A stretch of DNA of 64,000 nt from Gorsachius magnificus (lineage: Eukaryota; Chordata; Aves; Pelecaniformes; Ardeidae): the NCBI GenBank assembly GCA_034008185.1, contig CM067082.1, positions 55,015,586 through 55,079,585 of the forward strand, given 5' to 3'. Each line of letters opens with the position of its first letter. The first letter of the stretch is position 1. A model generated the notes under the pieces. It was not told where the DNA came from. It saw nothing but the letters and a program-made list of their open reading frames with translations, and did no database searches. Positions 49,823 through 63,259 of the stretch are shown here, one piece after another. Position numbers and translations under genes: made by a program.

Positions 49823-52800
49823 TGTATAGCAATACTAAACAATCAAAGAATCATAAAAAAAAAATGTCTGAAAGGTTACTGGAAAGGTTTCTAACCTGTT
49901 CATGATCTTAGAACAAGAATAGTTACGCCTAGTTGGTTTTGACAGGCATTTCTTTCATCTGTTCTCCAGGAATGGAGACACCACAGTCCCTCCCAGCAGC
50001 CTCTTCCACCCTAACTTGGAAAACCTGTAGTTTGTGTACTGTTTAAAGTCTTTTTTTTTCTTGCAGTTTTAACCATCCATTGCTTCTTCTCTTAGAAAGA
50101 ATTGGTCTTCCCCTTAGTCTTGCAAAAGCCTTTTATTATATTTGAGATAACTGTTGATTAAACCTTACATTCAGTGTAGAAAGCAAGCCTGGCAATCAAA
50201 TCCTCTAAGAAAACCTATGATAAAGTTAAAAATTCTCAGCTTGTACTGATGGAATTAAAACCACTCAAACAAAAATCATCAACACAATCCCATAAGAAGT
50301 TGCCTGTTGCATTGTATTTGCTAGACACTGTTTCAGCAATTACAATCCTGGTAAAAAAATACACAAAGAAGTAAATGTCTCAAAAATTGACTTTGAAAAC
50401 AACAAGTCTTTGCCACACACTGAGTTCAGTACGTTCTATTGCAAATGTTCAGTGAAGTAGTAAAGACCCTACGGAGAAGTCTAACTGTTTCTAGGGGGAC
50501 ACCACCACCAGAGCTCCCTGAAGTTCCCATGCAGAGCTACCAGCCATACAAAAATGCAGGAGCCAGCTCAGGGGGGTTCTGCAGCGTGGCACGGCACGGC
50601 ACAGCAGGGCACAGTGCTGCCTGCATGTCTGGGGAAGCCGCAGGGCTCTGTGATGGAAAGGGAAAGGTGTTGCTTCTGAGGTTAAAGCAATGTTTAAAAG
50701 GAGAACTAAATGGAAAAGTTTTGCAAAAAAACCCCTTCTGAGATACCGACCTTTTGCTTGACTGCAGCCACTAATGAAATAGCCTTGTTTTCTAGCATCC
50801 ACACACAAGCAGAGCTATATATCCTCGTAAAATAAAACTTCTTGTATTGCTGGAATCTCTATGTAGAAAGGAATCAAAGACTTCCTTAGGAAAGACATGT
50901 TTTTCCTCTGATGCCAAAATTCATGGAAATACCAAATATTCCTAGGAGTTACTCAAATATTCCTAAGAGTTACTGCTCATTAGCAGGATAGGAGAATTCT
51001 CCACCATCTGAATGCTTTCAGACTGCAGTGAAGGGGAACTGGGAATATTTATAAATTTAAAGATTGACTACAGTGATATAACTTCGACAAATGCTGCTTT
51101 GGTGGCTAATAATGCAGGAAAGCATTGTCATGGGAAAATATGCTGTCATCATTTGAATTTTCAATCATTTTTCAAGTGTTTCAGACTACAAGGGATATTC
51201 CACTTGAATATTCAGAAATGCTGAGGCACATCTTCACCAAGTGGTTAATTTATTTGCAGTTGAAAGGATCTTAACATGTTTTCTACGGTCTGAGTATTTC
51301 TATGTGCGTCAGGTGAAGACTACATAGCCGCAACTTGTATTTTATACATTAAAAGGACCGAGAGAAACCTCCAGTGAATAAGTATATAATACTAATATTT
51401 CTTTTACAACATGAGGAGTTTTTTATGATACGCTTTGAATGTCAAGAGTAATCAGATCTTGTATTTGCTGCAGCTTATCACTCAATGCATTCTTTGAAGA
51501 GTAAGATGCAACAAAGGATAAATGACGAGTTCTTTGGTCATAAATGTGTCTTTTAGGTAAAAAACATAATGGCAAAGGAGAAGAGAAGGAATGACATTTC
51601 ATTTGTTTGTGTATCTCAGTACTAAATTAACTGTATTCAGAGTTTGATTCCAGCTACATTTTCCTGATCTCTTTTTTGTGTGTGTGTCTTACAAAATTTT
51701 AAACATTACTGAAGGTATGAAACTCGACAAGAGTTGCGTGTACCGTGTTTACATGAAGAATATTGTGTGAAGTGAATGAATTCTCATGTTTTAGGAACGC
51801 TCTGTTCTTTCCGTTTTGTAAAATGTGTGAGTTTTGTTATTTCTAGTCCTTTGCCAAATGCACCTATAGAGAGAATATTTTCTTTTTGTAAATTGGCTTA
51901 GATGGCATAAATCTGTCAAATATTGCCTTTAGGTCTCAAATAAAGAGTGCTCCTGTAATTTATGTAAAGAATTTAAAACCTTAAAAAAACCCACCCAAAC
52001 CCCAAAAGCCCAGATGTACTGAAATGCCTTAAAATTAAGTAAGACCTATTATAAATAATAACATAAACCCTGGAGTAATTGAGTTCTATATAGCTGAGAC
52101 TAAAAGAGGGTGTTGCTCAGACATGCTCGGGGGAAATGTTTTTTCCTGAAAGCATCCCTCAAAATCCAGCCTTCCCCACTATTTTTCCCATGATGCTCCA
52201 TCTCCCTGCAGGAAGGGGTGTCCCATCCTTCTGACAGGTTTCGTTGCATGGGCCAGTAGATACAAAAGCACAAACACGGACAGCTAATGTGAGCATGTAA
52301 ACCTCGCTTTCTTAGGAAGTCAGGCAAAGAAAACTCCACCACTGACCTCAGACATTGACATAAATGGGTAACTCGGGTTTGGCTGAGCTCATTGTGCGTT
52401 GTTGCATATGGTTTTCTGCCAAGATATGGACTGTGATTTGTATAGCGCGTAAGCAGCAGAAGCAGCAGCTTTGAAGGCAGTGTTAGAAGTGTAATTGGGT
52501 GAAATCCAGGCTTCTTTCAAGACGGTGAGAATCCTGCCAGGAACTTTCAGGAGCTCGGACTCATTAACTGCAACCGGGTGCAGAAATAAAGGCAAACATG
52601 ACTAAGATTTTCTCAGCTACTAGGAATAAAATTCTACACCTCGTTCAAAGTATCAATTTATTTACATAATCTTCCCAAATAATAATACTTTAAAAAGTGG
52701 ACATACTACAGACCTCATAACAGGAATGAGCTAGAGCCAGGGCTCCACCAGGTGCTGTTCTTAAAGAAACATCGTGTGCCTTTAACAAAATTAAAAAACA

Positions 52801-55800
52801 CGTACAATTTCTAAACCTCAGCTGGGGCCTGCAGCTTGCTTGCTTGATTTGCTGTGATGGGTACAGAGTGATGCACAATGGCTGACTTGGCAGGCTGCCA
52901 TTCTGCAGAGGGACAGGTAGAGCTAGTCCATGAAAAGAAATGACTTCTAAGAATCCCTTACGCCACTTGCTATAAAATAATGACTCCCTCTTGTTGCTTT
53001 ATCTCTAGGAGGTGCATTTGAGAATATATGTAAAACCAGCAGCTACTCACATGAGGTTTTAGGACCACCGTGGATGACACTAAAATCATAAGAAGTTCAT
53101 TTATAAGTACGCAGGAAAGATGTTTTTTGAAAGTAAAGCCTACTGAATATTTATTAGCTATTCCTGCTTTAACATGCTCCAGAAAACACCCTCGGAAATC
53201 TTTGTTTTCTGAAGTTACAAATGGTTTCTGAACCTATTAATGCACCAAACGTAGACACAAAGTATAGCTGCTCCCTCATCCCTTGTTTTCCTTCAGCTGC
53301 AGCCAGAACAAGTTTTCTTTGTTTCCAGGTAAGTTAACGGTTTTCCATTGCCAGCAAAAAAAAAGACCTTTTAAAAAGACAAAGCACAGTATCAACCTGT
53401 CTCTCTCTCACACATATACATGCAAAAGCCTAATCAGCAAACCAGAAACAACCAGGAGTAGCGGGCAAGGCTTTTAATACAGAGTCATACTGGACTATGA
53501 AATCAGTGCTGCCAGTCTGACACATATTTTCAGTCTTGGGCTTCATGTCACATAATATCACAGGCTTTCTGTTATCACGCACAGGCACTAGACTTCATCT
53601 ATCACAGTGTGTTCACACGAAAATCTTGTGGTTTTTTAGCTTTTTTTTTTTTTTGATGCAAGCTTCAAAGCAGGCAAGGAAGACTGAGCAGTAAAGATCT
53701 GCTCTGGGCAAGTTTCTGTTGGTCAGTAATTTATCTTCCCAAAAGAGACTGCTGCTTCATGTCACCCCAAATAATGTTTTCTGCAAAAACATACTGTATG
53801 TGATTTACATTATAAGAGATAAAGGTCTATAGGAAAAAAAGTGTAGGAAAATTGCTTCCTCAGACCATCGCTGCAGCTCTAGCATCCTCTCAGAGTTTGG
53901 ACTGATGTTTTCAAGGGTCTTCAATGCCCACTTCTGGCTTTTTTTCCTGTTCCTTTCCATGTGGGTGGTCTGGTGGGGTCCTCCTATACTTTGATCAGGA
54001 AAGTCATGTAACAGAAGAGGTTAGGGTCCCCAGACCCCATCAGTTCAGCTGTTGCTGCCTTACTGCATGCCAGGAAGACCGGGGAGGGAATAGGGGTTTT
54101 AGCTATGCTCTTGTACTGCCAGGGCAAAACCACGGCTTTTTTGTGGTCCCTTTGTCTCACCTGTTGTTCTCCTGGTGTCTGCACTGTTGGAGTTTCAGTT
54201 CAAGGTAGAGGCAAAACGACAGCTGGGGAGACATAGTCGGTCGCATGCCCACAGTGACAGTCACAAAACAAAGAGGAGTTGTCTGTCTCCCCGTAGGTGT
54301 CTGCAAACATACATTGAATCCTTAGGCTGATGCATTGTTCCTCTAGAGACACATGCTGAGAGAAATTGGGTTTCTTTGCCCTTCTACAGAGCATTTGCCA
54401 TCTCCCTGAGCGATGACACATTCATTGTCACCAACAACATGAAAATTCGTACGTGGAAGCAGTTTTTGCTTGTGTAGATATGGGCGCTTGAGCAAAATGA
54501 ACGGATCACAAAATAAGGAACAGGGCAATTACCAGCAGAACTCATTTGTTATCTGCTGTTGAGTCTCAGTGGTGGAGGGAACAGAGTCATCTGTGCACCG
54601 TAATGAAATGTGACAGGCGTTTAGAGACCGAAGGCTGACATTTCCTGACAGCATCACCATCTGCACACTGAAAACTGCTAGTATCCGGACATCATAATCT
54701 GTTTATTATTGTACCTCCAAATCACAGGTCATGCAGATCCTGGAGTTCTATGTCATCAGCTTTGTATGCAGTCCCCTTACCTTAGCTGGGATCGTTATTC
54801 TCAGTCTCTCAATAGGCTCCCTAGCTGGATGTTTAACTTACCAAATAATCAATCCAATAGCCTAAGATGTAGATATTTGAAAGGGAGAAAAAAATAAAGG
54901 AAAACAAAACAAAAAAAGCCTTCTAGCCTGCCAGCAGGCAAAATAGATGTTAACCTAATTCTTACCAAGGCAGATGGACTTACATAATCTGATCTCCAAG
55001 AGTAAGGGATTTTTCAAGGAAGTAAGGATTTAGCATATATGATATACAGCAGGTTTTGCAGCTTCAGAATCATAATGTGGCAGTAGTTTCTACAATCCTA
55101 CTTCTACACACACTGCAGGTACAGGAAAAACTATTTAAAGAATGAAACATGCAATAATGGGGGGGGGTGGTGTGTGCCTATATCAAGGAAAAGCATGTTG
55201 CCTCAAATGTGCTGGAACACAGGGACTACAGGGCTGATCCAATTTCCAATATTTTTTTTTTCTCAGGCATTTTTTTCAGAGCAAGGAAAAAGGTGACCTT
55301 GAAAGACAATGGTACAGATTAACTGGAGTACAAAAAAAAAAAGCAGGGGGAAAAAAACCCCAAATATTGGAGGTTAACTTTATCTTGCAGACTTCAGTGT
55401 TTCCTTGCATTATAAGAAAGAGGAGAAAAGGCTGAAGGCACAAATCAAGTTACAGAGGCAGATGTGCCAATTTGGTCTTGAAGAAAATGGCTTTTTCTGA
55501 GGTCAGGTACTCTGAAGGATGGTCTTGAATTCCAAACTTATTTGCTGGAATACTGTACTTGCTTTCCTGCCCGGCAGAGAACATGGAGCAGGCAAGGACT
55601 TTGCACCACCCTCTTTTTTTTTTTAAATAAGAATAAACAAAACAACACAACCCCACACAAGGAGAGACTTGTATAGCTGCTCCACCCTGGGGAGGAACAT
55701 CCCTGGGCAGGTAGAAGCCGAGTGCCTTCTGCAAAGTTTTGCTCCTGGGAGCCTGGATTGAGACCTGTCTGTTCTCCTTCATCCAGCTCCTCTGCACAGT

Positions 55801-58800
55801 GACGAGCAAGCTGCCGCCTGACTCAGGCACTGATCTTTGAAGCCAGCTTTAGCAAAGAGAAGGAAGAGTTTGTGTACCTCCTGAGCCAAAACAGAGCTCT
55901 TTACTTGGTGGCATCCCAGTGTCTCAAATAGAAATTTGCAGCCTCGTGTAGTTTCACGCAGTTACCAGAGGGAAGCATGGCATGAAGCTGATTTCCTTAA
56001 ATATGGGGGTGACGCCAGGATGCACTGGATCTTTGCACCCCTGCTATCTCAGATATCTCTGTTTTGCAGATCTCTCAATGTGACTGTTTGGAAGTAAATA
56101 CATGTAAATAAAGAAACATAAGAGGTCAAAAGAGCAGCTGCAAAAGCAGCTCAGCACTGAGAGGGCCATTTTCCTAAACTGTGCAGCTTCTGTTGCTCCA
56201 TGCAGGTTTCAGTGATCTAAACAGAGGACAAGATGACTCCCTGTTTCTGCCTATAGACCTAGGAAGTCAATGCTCAGTTAAACAAAACAGAAGTGTAAAA
56301 GTACCTATAATTCTGGGAAATACAATAAGAGGAATTACAAGATCTGACATGTTTTACTTCAGGTTGCTGGATTACAAACTTCTTCAGCTGGTGGAGTATC
56401 AGGCAAATTATTAGATCCTCACCACTGTACATACTCAGATCTGAAAGTCTGCTCTTCCACTACAGTAAAAAAAAACAAACAAAAAACAGTGTGCAGTCTG
56501 TGGGAAATCTGAAGTCAGCTATACCTAGTAAACAGTCACAAGTCAGGGCAAGCTGTGTCCCAGGAACAGCCTTGGAAGGAAATACTAAAGATCACTGCTT
56601 TATGGGTAATCCCAGAGCAAGAGAGGGCAAGGAAGCACTGGCTAACACAGTTGTCCTCCTTGGAAATAAACAGGTACAGTGAGCCATGGGAAAGGGCCAA
56701 TAGCCCACCAATGAGGCAAAGATTTATTATATTCACTCTCCCTGTTCTGGAAGCAGATGGCTTTCATAGCTCATCTTGTAGCTAAGGATTTTCAGCATGA
56801 GTTATCTCATGGGAAAGAGATGAGGGGAAAAAAACATTTGCAGGAGGTATATTTACTAAGCAAATACATGGCAAGTGCACCTACTATAGCAACCAGAGAC
56901 AGGGGCTTAACCTTCTGGGATGCATGTGCGCACATGAATGCATGTGTGCAAAGAATAGCAGTTATTCCTTCCCAAGGGCAGGACCAAAGGGTCTCTCTGC
57001 CAAAGGACACAATTCAGAGTCTTCTATGGACACAAGAAGGTAGCACTGAAGTCTTCAGCACAATGCAGTAATGTTCATCTTCCACCTCGTATCACAAAGC
57101 AAGCGATCACAGTCTTCACTAGCTGGCATTTCTAAATGGGTTTCAACTCTGAAAGCAGACATAAGATGTTTTCCTTAAAGCTACCAGGAGCGTCTTACTT
57201 CAATGTTTTAGAATCAGCTTAGATGGGTTCAGTTTCCAGCTTGCATAGAAGTTCTACACCCAGCTACTCTCACAACACATGTGAATGATTCATGATCATC
57301 TGCCCCATGTGGCCTCCTGCTATAGGGAACTGAGGGGGGACCACAATTCAAACCACCAACACAACCATGAAACCCCACACTTCCTTTTCTTTAGAACATT
57401 ATTTATCATTGCTACTCACCTTTAGTGAAATAAAAGACAAAAGCCACACCTCAATGGAATGTGTAATTCCACCGGGGTTTTAATCAAACCCAAACTAAAC
57501 ATGAATTACTATTGTTTTAGTGTTAAAACTAGCAAGCTCATATAACAAAATCCAACTAGCAAGTCACTGGAGGAAAAGTTATTAAAAAAGAAAAGCTGCT
57601 TATGTTAATTAAACAAAGAAAATCTGCTTGGCAGACAAGAACAGCTCTGAAGGAAATGCATTTAAAATATGTATCTATTTCTTGATCCCCAGAGCACTCA
57701 AACACAGTTAGTATGCATGCTTGTCCATTCAGCCCTAAGGATTAAAGAAATTGTTGGTCATGTTGACTAAATCTGGTGAAGATACAGTGGTCTTTTCTTA
57801 AAAAACATCCAACAGGTTTTGTGAATGGAGCTCTGGAAGCAGAGAAAGAGACCTTACTTCTGCTCCCTTTAAAAGGCAGGATACAGCACAAATTAAAAAC
57901 CTATTAGGCTCCAGAGAAACTTTCTGTTCTGGAAAACCCAAAATAGAGAAAAAGGTTCTGCCAGAGTTTATCATGAGGCACCAAAAGATGATGACAAGGA
58001 AACCCACCCAGTAGAAGGCAGTACCAAGGAGTGGGTATCAGGTGAGGAAGACATTATCAACAGCTCGGTTTTCCCCCTCATTGCCCCAAACTCTTAACAA
58101 ATGTGTTGCAGGAACCCATGAGAGAAATTAGGCTATGCCAATATCCAAGTTTTCATTAATTTCAATTCTTCTGAGACCTGAGTGGGTAACCAAGAGATTT
58201 AGAGGGAATCCCACATTCTTTCAAGAATTTATTCTACTTCCTCTTATCTTTTTCCCCTAGTTTAGATTAAACTGTTTTAGAAAAACCATCAGTAATGACA
58301 CACTAACCCCTGTATTTGACATTAGCACACATTTAAAAAACAACTGCAGCATGTTTCATGGTAAGCATATTGAGAATAATTACATAGCTATTTTTATATA
58401 CTTACCATTGCAAACGTACTACATTCTGATATACTTAAAAAATAATCAGACACAACATGAGTAGAGACTAAAATTTTCGGGTGCATTTTTTTTGCTATTG
58501 AATAAATTTTCAAGAATTTCCAACTCTTAATTATAATATTATGACAGAATGCTTTTATTTTTCTGAAATAATGAAATTAAGATGGCTGTTTCCAAGTCAC
58601 AGGTTTGGTTTTTTTATTTTAGAGCAGGGATTTCCAACTTAACTGCACAGAACCAAAAACTTTATGAACAGTGGTATTCAACAATCTCTTACAACATCCT
58701 GCTGTGGCCATGTGAATATCAATTTAGGTGTTGCTGCTTGGTTACACTACAAAGAGTAGCACAACTATGGTAATAAAATTGCAATAATCAACCTGAATGA

Positions 58801-60754
58801 AAACATAGCAAGCGCAGTGCAAGATAGCCACAGACACCCAATTCTTCTTCATTAAAGGAGTTGTACAAATGTTCTTTCACATGTTTGTGTGTCCTTCTAC
58901 TTATCATTGATAAGTGCTAAAATGTGGTGAGTTTGTTTTAACTACATATAGATACCATGTTGATTGTCCTGTACTTTAAAGATGTGAATTATTGTGCTGC
59001 ATAATGCATTTATTATGACAAACCTCATAAGCACATTGCTTGCTTCATAAGATTATCTAGTAAATCTGAACATTGCTCTTCTGCTTTTGATAAGAGAAAA
59101 CAGAGACGTGTAAGGTATTAAGAGTTTCTTTATTTGTAGTCAGACCTGCATCACATCTGTAATAATTTCTATAGTCTGTATTTTCTCCAGAAAATATAAT
59201 CTGTCAGCAAAGATACCAAAAATACCCGCTTTCACCATGTAGTAAGCATATACCAAGCCAAGGGTAAAGTTTTCTTTTCTCTCACATGCAGTACAGGTCT
59301 CAACTACGTATCCTGGATGCAAGTAGTGTGCAGAACACCCTTGGTCAATAGGAGATACTAAATGCATGCCTTAATTTAGGGATATATACTATAGGTAGGA
59401 GACGTATTATTTGGCTCTCAGTGAAAACTACATTACAGCTACAGTATTTGTTTTTCCTCGATAGGAGACCACAGAAAACTGCCTCAAGGCTCTGTTAAGA
59501 CTTCCTACCATTTTTATCTCTCCAAGATATTAGACTTCTGACAACACTGAAAAGGATGGGCATGATTTAATAGTTGAGTAATAGTGTGTCTAAAAGGGCT
59601 AGGACAGTAAAGGGATATTGTAGAAGAGCATAGTGGGAGGAGGAGTGGAATAGGTTCATATGAAGCAGTGGCAAAAGCCTGGATTCACTGGCTTTTGAAA
59701 TTCCTCTTTTTCGAGCATGCAGATTTAAAAAAAGTTAGACATGCAAACGAGTTTCCAAACTACACAGAGATTATTAAAATCATTATCAGGAACATAAAAA
59801 AAGACATATGGCAAATTTCTGGGGACAAAAAGCATTAAAAAAAGTAGAATAATCCCAAAGAAATGGGGATTTTGCTGTCCTATAGCTCTCCTTCCCACAG
59901 CACTGTAGCTGAGTCCATGGCAAACACCATTTTGCACCAGAGTCTCTCCAACAGGCTTGCTGTCCCTCATCCACTAGAATTGCCTGCCCATCAACCTCAG
60001 AACTGAGCCTGTACTCAAGATCAGTTTTCTTAGGCTCTCAGAAAACAAAGATGCAAAGATACAAAGAATGCTTAGAAAAGAGCTACCTCCCAATCAAAGG
60101 TCAACTGATGAAAAGGCTGATGGTAAAAAAAATTACTATTATGACAAAAATACACACACCTCAAGACCCAACTACTTCCACCTTTCAGTTTGCTTGGCTA
60201 GAAAAATCCACCCAGCGTCTATAGAAGTGAACCAACTGTGTACTTGCAATGCAAGACAGTTTTTGTTATTAGAGGATTTAGAACAACTTTAATCATGTCA
60301 AATTCTTCTTTACATTTTTAAGTGAAAGAAGATTGAGCTAAATCATTATCTGGTATGAGTCAGTGCTGTTAAATAAAAAAAAAAAAGGAACCAGGCAGAT
60401 TTCAAAGGGTTGATACTACAGTACGTGGCTATTCATGACTAAGCCTCCAGCCATGAGAAAGAATCCTGAAATTGTTTAACTCAAGCAGTAGGACCGAGTA
60501 AGTAATAGCCAAATACTTAAAGCAAAAAGTCTCTTTGAGAATCATATAACTGAGTAGAAGAGCAATTACAGAAGTTTGTCTCCTCCTTTGCAGATCCTGT
60601 GCATCTGCTTCTCTATATTTCCAGGTGTATTACTACAAGAATTCAACTGAAGCAGAGCTGCAAGCCATTTCTAGAATTAAATATAGTTATTCATTTCAAA
60701 TGTATAACAGTGCAATCATCATTACAGTGAGGGAGCATAAAAGTGAAAGCTACA
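49823..60754. other. Unique AT-rich intergenic DNA
   Basis: Eleven kilobases with no recognised transposon. It holds the 21-bp tandem pair at 50.9 kb, a T14 run at 53641-53654 and an inverted GATA-type palindrome at 58899-58915. The open frames are short and unrecognised. Confidence 0.5.
50933..50974 (+). repeat. 21-bp tandem duplication, two copies
   Basis: Two adjacent 21-bp copies of 'caaatattcctaggagttac' plus t, with one mismatch (g to a in the second copy). Confidence 0.85.
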
Positions 60755-61803
60755 TTTATTTAATTTGCATTTTCAGAAACATTATAGATTTTTTCAGCTA
60801 TATAGAGCAGTTAAAGGATAAGTTCTGCACTACCAGCTTAAAGCAGTACTATTTAAGGTGAATCTATGTAACAACTATCTAAAGTCACTTTACACCCAGC
60901 AGGTGAGAAATATCTACCATGACAGAATTCAGACACAGTATATTTCCATCATTCAAGATATTAGTAAATTCAAATACTTTTTTTAAGCCACTCCAGTCTT
61001 CATTTTCTGTAAACCAATCCCCAGCAAACCTGCAAAACTGAAGACAAAGCTGGCAAACACCATACCAGCACATCAGTTCCTCTTCTTTCAGTATCAAGAA
61101 AATTAAAAGGAATAGTCGAGGCACAAGTGATTTTTATGCAGAAGTATTTCAAATAAGTAGACTAAAACTTCAGCAATTCTTTTAATTTCTTTTTTTAAAA
61201 AAACATAGATCATAGCTCTATGATCACAGTCATAGTTCACAGTCACTGCAGTCTTATGGATTGCTTTTTTTTTTTCAGGTGAAAAAAAAATTGGTTCACA
61301 GAACTTACTAAATCCACATTATAGTGCCATTTCACATAGTCTGTGTTTAATCAAAGCAAAATACAAACTCATGCTTCAAGGCAGCCTGAAAGCATTCTTC
61401 TACGCTCAACAGTAAACTATTTCTTCAGTGAAGAAAGTTTCAGTGAACCCAGAGAAGAATCCATCCAGCCAAACCAATACAAATGTCGCACGCAGAACTT
61501 ACATGAAAGTGCACTGACAAGAAGCTTTGGAGAATAAGTCCATACCATAAGAGCTTGTGCTTGAAACTACTTTTATAGCTACAGTTATTGTTTCTGTTAA
61601 GAGGCACTGCATAAATATGGAGTTAGTCATCTAATGCACTTAATATTTCTCAGCTGAGGACTATTGCAGCTTTACCCTATGTCTAGGTGTGATTATACTT
61701 TGGTTTGCTTTACAACAGTAACATTGCACTAGCAATACAGCTGATACTAAGGAGAAGGCTGAAAACACTGCAGACTGGAGGACTGGAAAAACAATCCGCT
61801 CCT
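60755..61803 (-). other. AKAIN1: Putative AKAIN1 3' untranslated region
   Basis: The exon continues past the TAA with no splice signal needed, so the 3'UTR should run leftwards from 61803. The first canonical AATAAA on the minus strand is at 60755-60760 (TTTATT on the plus strand), giving a UTR of about 1.05 kb. Weaker ATTAAA variants lie near 61345-61350 and 61182-61187 and could give shorter forms. The sequence is AT-rich and holds no recognised repeat. A perfect 18-bp inverted repeat lies at 61208-61225. The end point is an inference; RNA 3'-end data would settle it. Confidence 0.4.
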
Positions 61804-61994
61804 TTACTTCTTTTCATGCTTCTTGGTTAATTTTCCTCTTTCTAGCTGGAGGCTCGTACTGCTGTTTGTTCGCTTCTCCTTCTGCTGGCTCTCCTGGGAA
61901 ACTTGCTGCACTGCTCGGAGGATAGCAGTCTGAACAATCTGCTTGCTGGCGTTCTGCAGCTTAACTTCATCTTGTTCTGTCCCTGGCTTCTCGC
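61804..61994 (-). CDS. AKAIN1: AKAIN1 terminal coding exon (A-kinase anchor inhibitor 1), partial
   Basis: This exon encodes the last 63 residues and TAA stop of a small soluble protein. In the known family (human C18orf42, about 69 residues) the product binds the regulatory subunits of protein kinase A and can compete with anchoring proteins. Seen here: a pyrimidine-rich tract and AG acceptor (minus strand, just above 61994) lead into a phase-1 start that completes a Gly codon, then GEKPG. The anchoring helix [16 protein letters not shown] follows at exon residues 17-32, and the protein ends in the basic tail KLTKKHEKK. The helix fits the RII-binding pattern of paired small or aliphatic residues (I-V, A-I, A-V) spaced by two polar ones. 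The frame stays open about 100 bases into the intron, but that part is not protein-like. The missing first exon would encode about five residues (MVFAP in human, from memory) and was not found up to 64000. AKAP7, which has a similar helix, fits less well because flanking residues and tail match AKAIN1. Confidence 0.88.
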
Positions 61995-63259
61995 CTGCCA
62001 GAACCAAAAAACAAAAAAAGGGAACTAAGCATTTGTGGCTGTTAACGTTAACACCTGAAGGATAGAAAAAGAGGAGGGAAAAAAGAAAACCCACGGAGTT
62101 CTTGGGAACAGTTTATTACATAGGAAACCTGCTAATGCAGAAGATGTCGAAGCAGGGTGGAAAGCGCCTCTGTGTGCCCAGCCCCACAGACTGAATCAAG
62201 GGGGAGACTTTGAGGCATACGGCTCAGTTACCCGCTGCCCAGTGCGGGGGACGGCTGCACCCTCACAGCCAAAACCCGCACAGCTGCATTTTGCAGTGAG
62301 AGAGGGAAAGAGGGTTTTCTCATCCAGCTGTGAATCACATCCCTTTTGATTTGAGCTATGCTTCTGGATGGGCAATTGGGCTTTATTTTGCAAGCCTGAC
62401 ATGTTCTCCCTCACCACCACACAGAGAAAAAGCTGTTTCGCTAACATTTCTATTTACTTTTACTTCAGATTAAAAGCCCTCATCCATCAAATTCCAATTG
62501 ACTTCAAGATAAAAAATTTCATTGTGTGTCAGTTTATTAATCCTTAGCTACGTTTGCAAAAATATTTGCAAAAGCATTAAAAAATGCTCAGATTGCTGTA
62601 GGTAAAATAGAAAAAAAACCCCACAACATTGTCTATAGCAACATGACAAAAGTGTATTTCTTACATGACACTTCCTTGTTTTGCCAAAGTGCTAAAATCT
62701 GAAGAAGAAAGCAATGTAGCGTGACTACTGACATTTGGTAATGAAGCAGAGTAGTTTATGTTAAGAGGTTTCTCTTCGGAAGTATTTTGACTCCTAACAC
62801 AAATGATGATTGGGACAATAAAGAATGCTGTGTAATGTTCAAAGTGATCTTGATATAAAAAAAAAATTTCTGAATTAAGGTGATGTACACCTATTGGCAT
62901 TTAGGAAAATGTAGACTCAGTTGCTAATTGAAATGCTTAGGATAGGTGCTTATTTACATCACTAGATTTGATTTTAAAGGTTTTTAAGATACTCATCTCA
63001 GTTCTTTCTTAATTGACTGTTGTGCTCAAGTATTTCATTAAACAGAATCTGTATTTTACCGTCTATTTTAACACCATATATTAAGAATTATGTCCTGACA
63101 TAAATAAAAGAGTGCATGAAAGGTCAGCTGCTTTTATGAGAGGTTCACATCTGGAATTGTGATAAATTCTCAATGTTCTTTAAGAATTTTTTGCAAGGAA
63201 ATTTAAGATAGAGACAAAAGTAGAATCACTTGTTTACCTTAAGAAGACACTACTAAGAT
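61995..63259 (-). other. Intronic sequence upstream of the AKAIN1 terminal exon
   Basis: On the minus strand this is the 3' part of the intron preceding the terminal exon, bounded by the AG acceptor at 61995-61996. The pyrimidine tract next to the acceptor is clear. I searched for a short exon encoding the expected N-terminus followed by a GT donor and found none. A mildly CpG-containing patch at about 62170-62290 is the only compositional feature. No repeat was recognised before the CR1 at 63260. Confidence 0.6.

Noticed and set aside
59921..59935. GGCAAACACCAT considered as the AKAIN1 first exon on the minus strand
   Set aside because: It lies downstream of the terminal exon in transcript order and lacks a GT donor after the required codons.
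62003..62094. Upstream extension of the AKAIN1 frame
   Set aside because: It lies above the AG acceptor, reads through the pyrimidine tract and gives a Phe/Leu-rich sequence with no match to the expected N-terminus.
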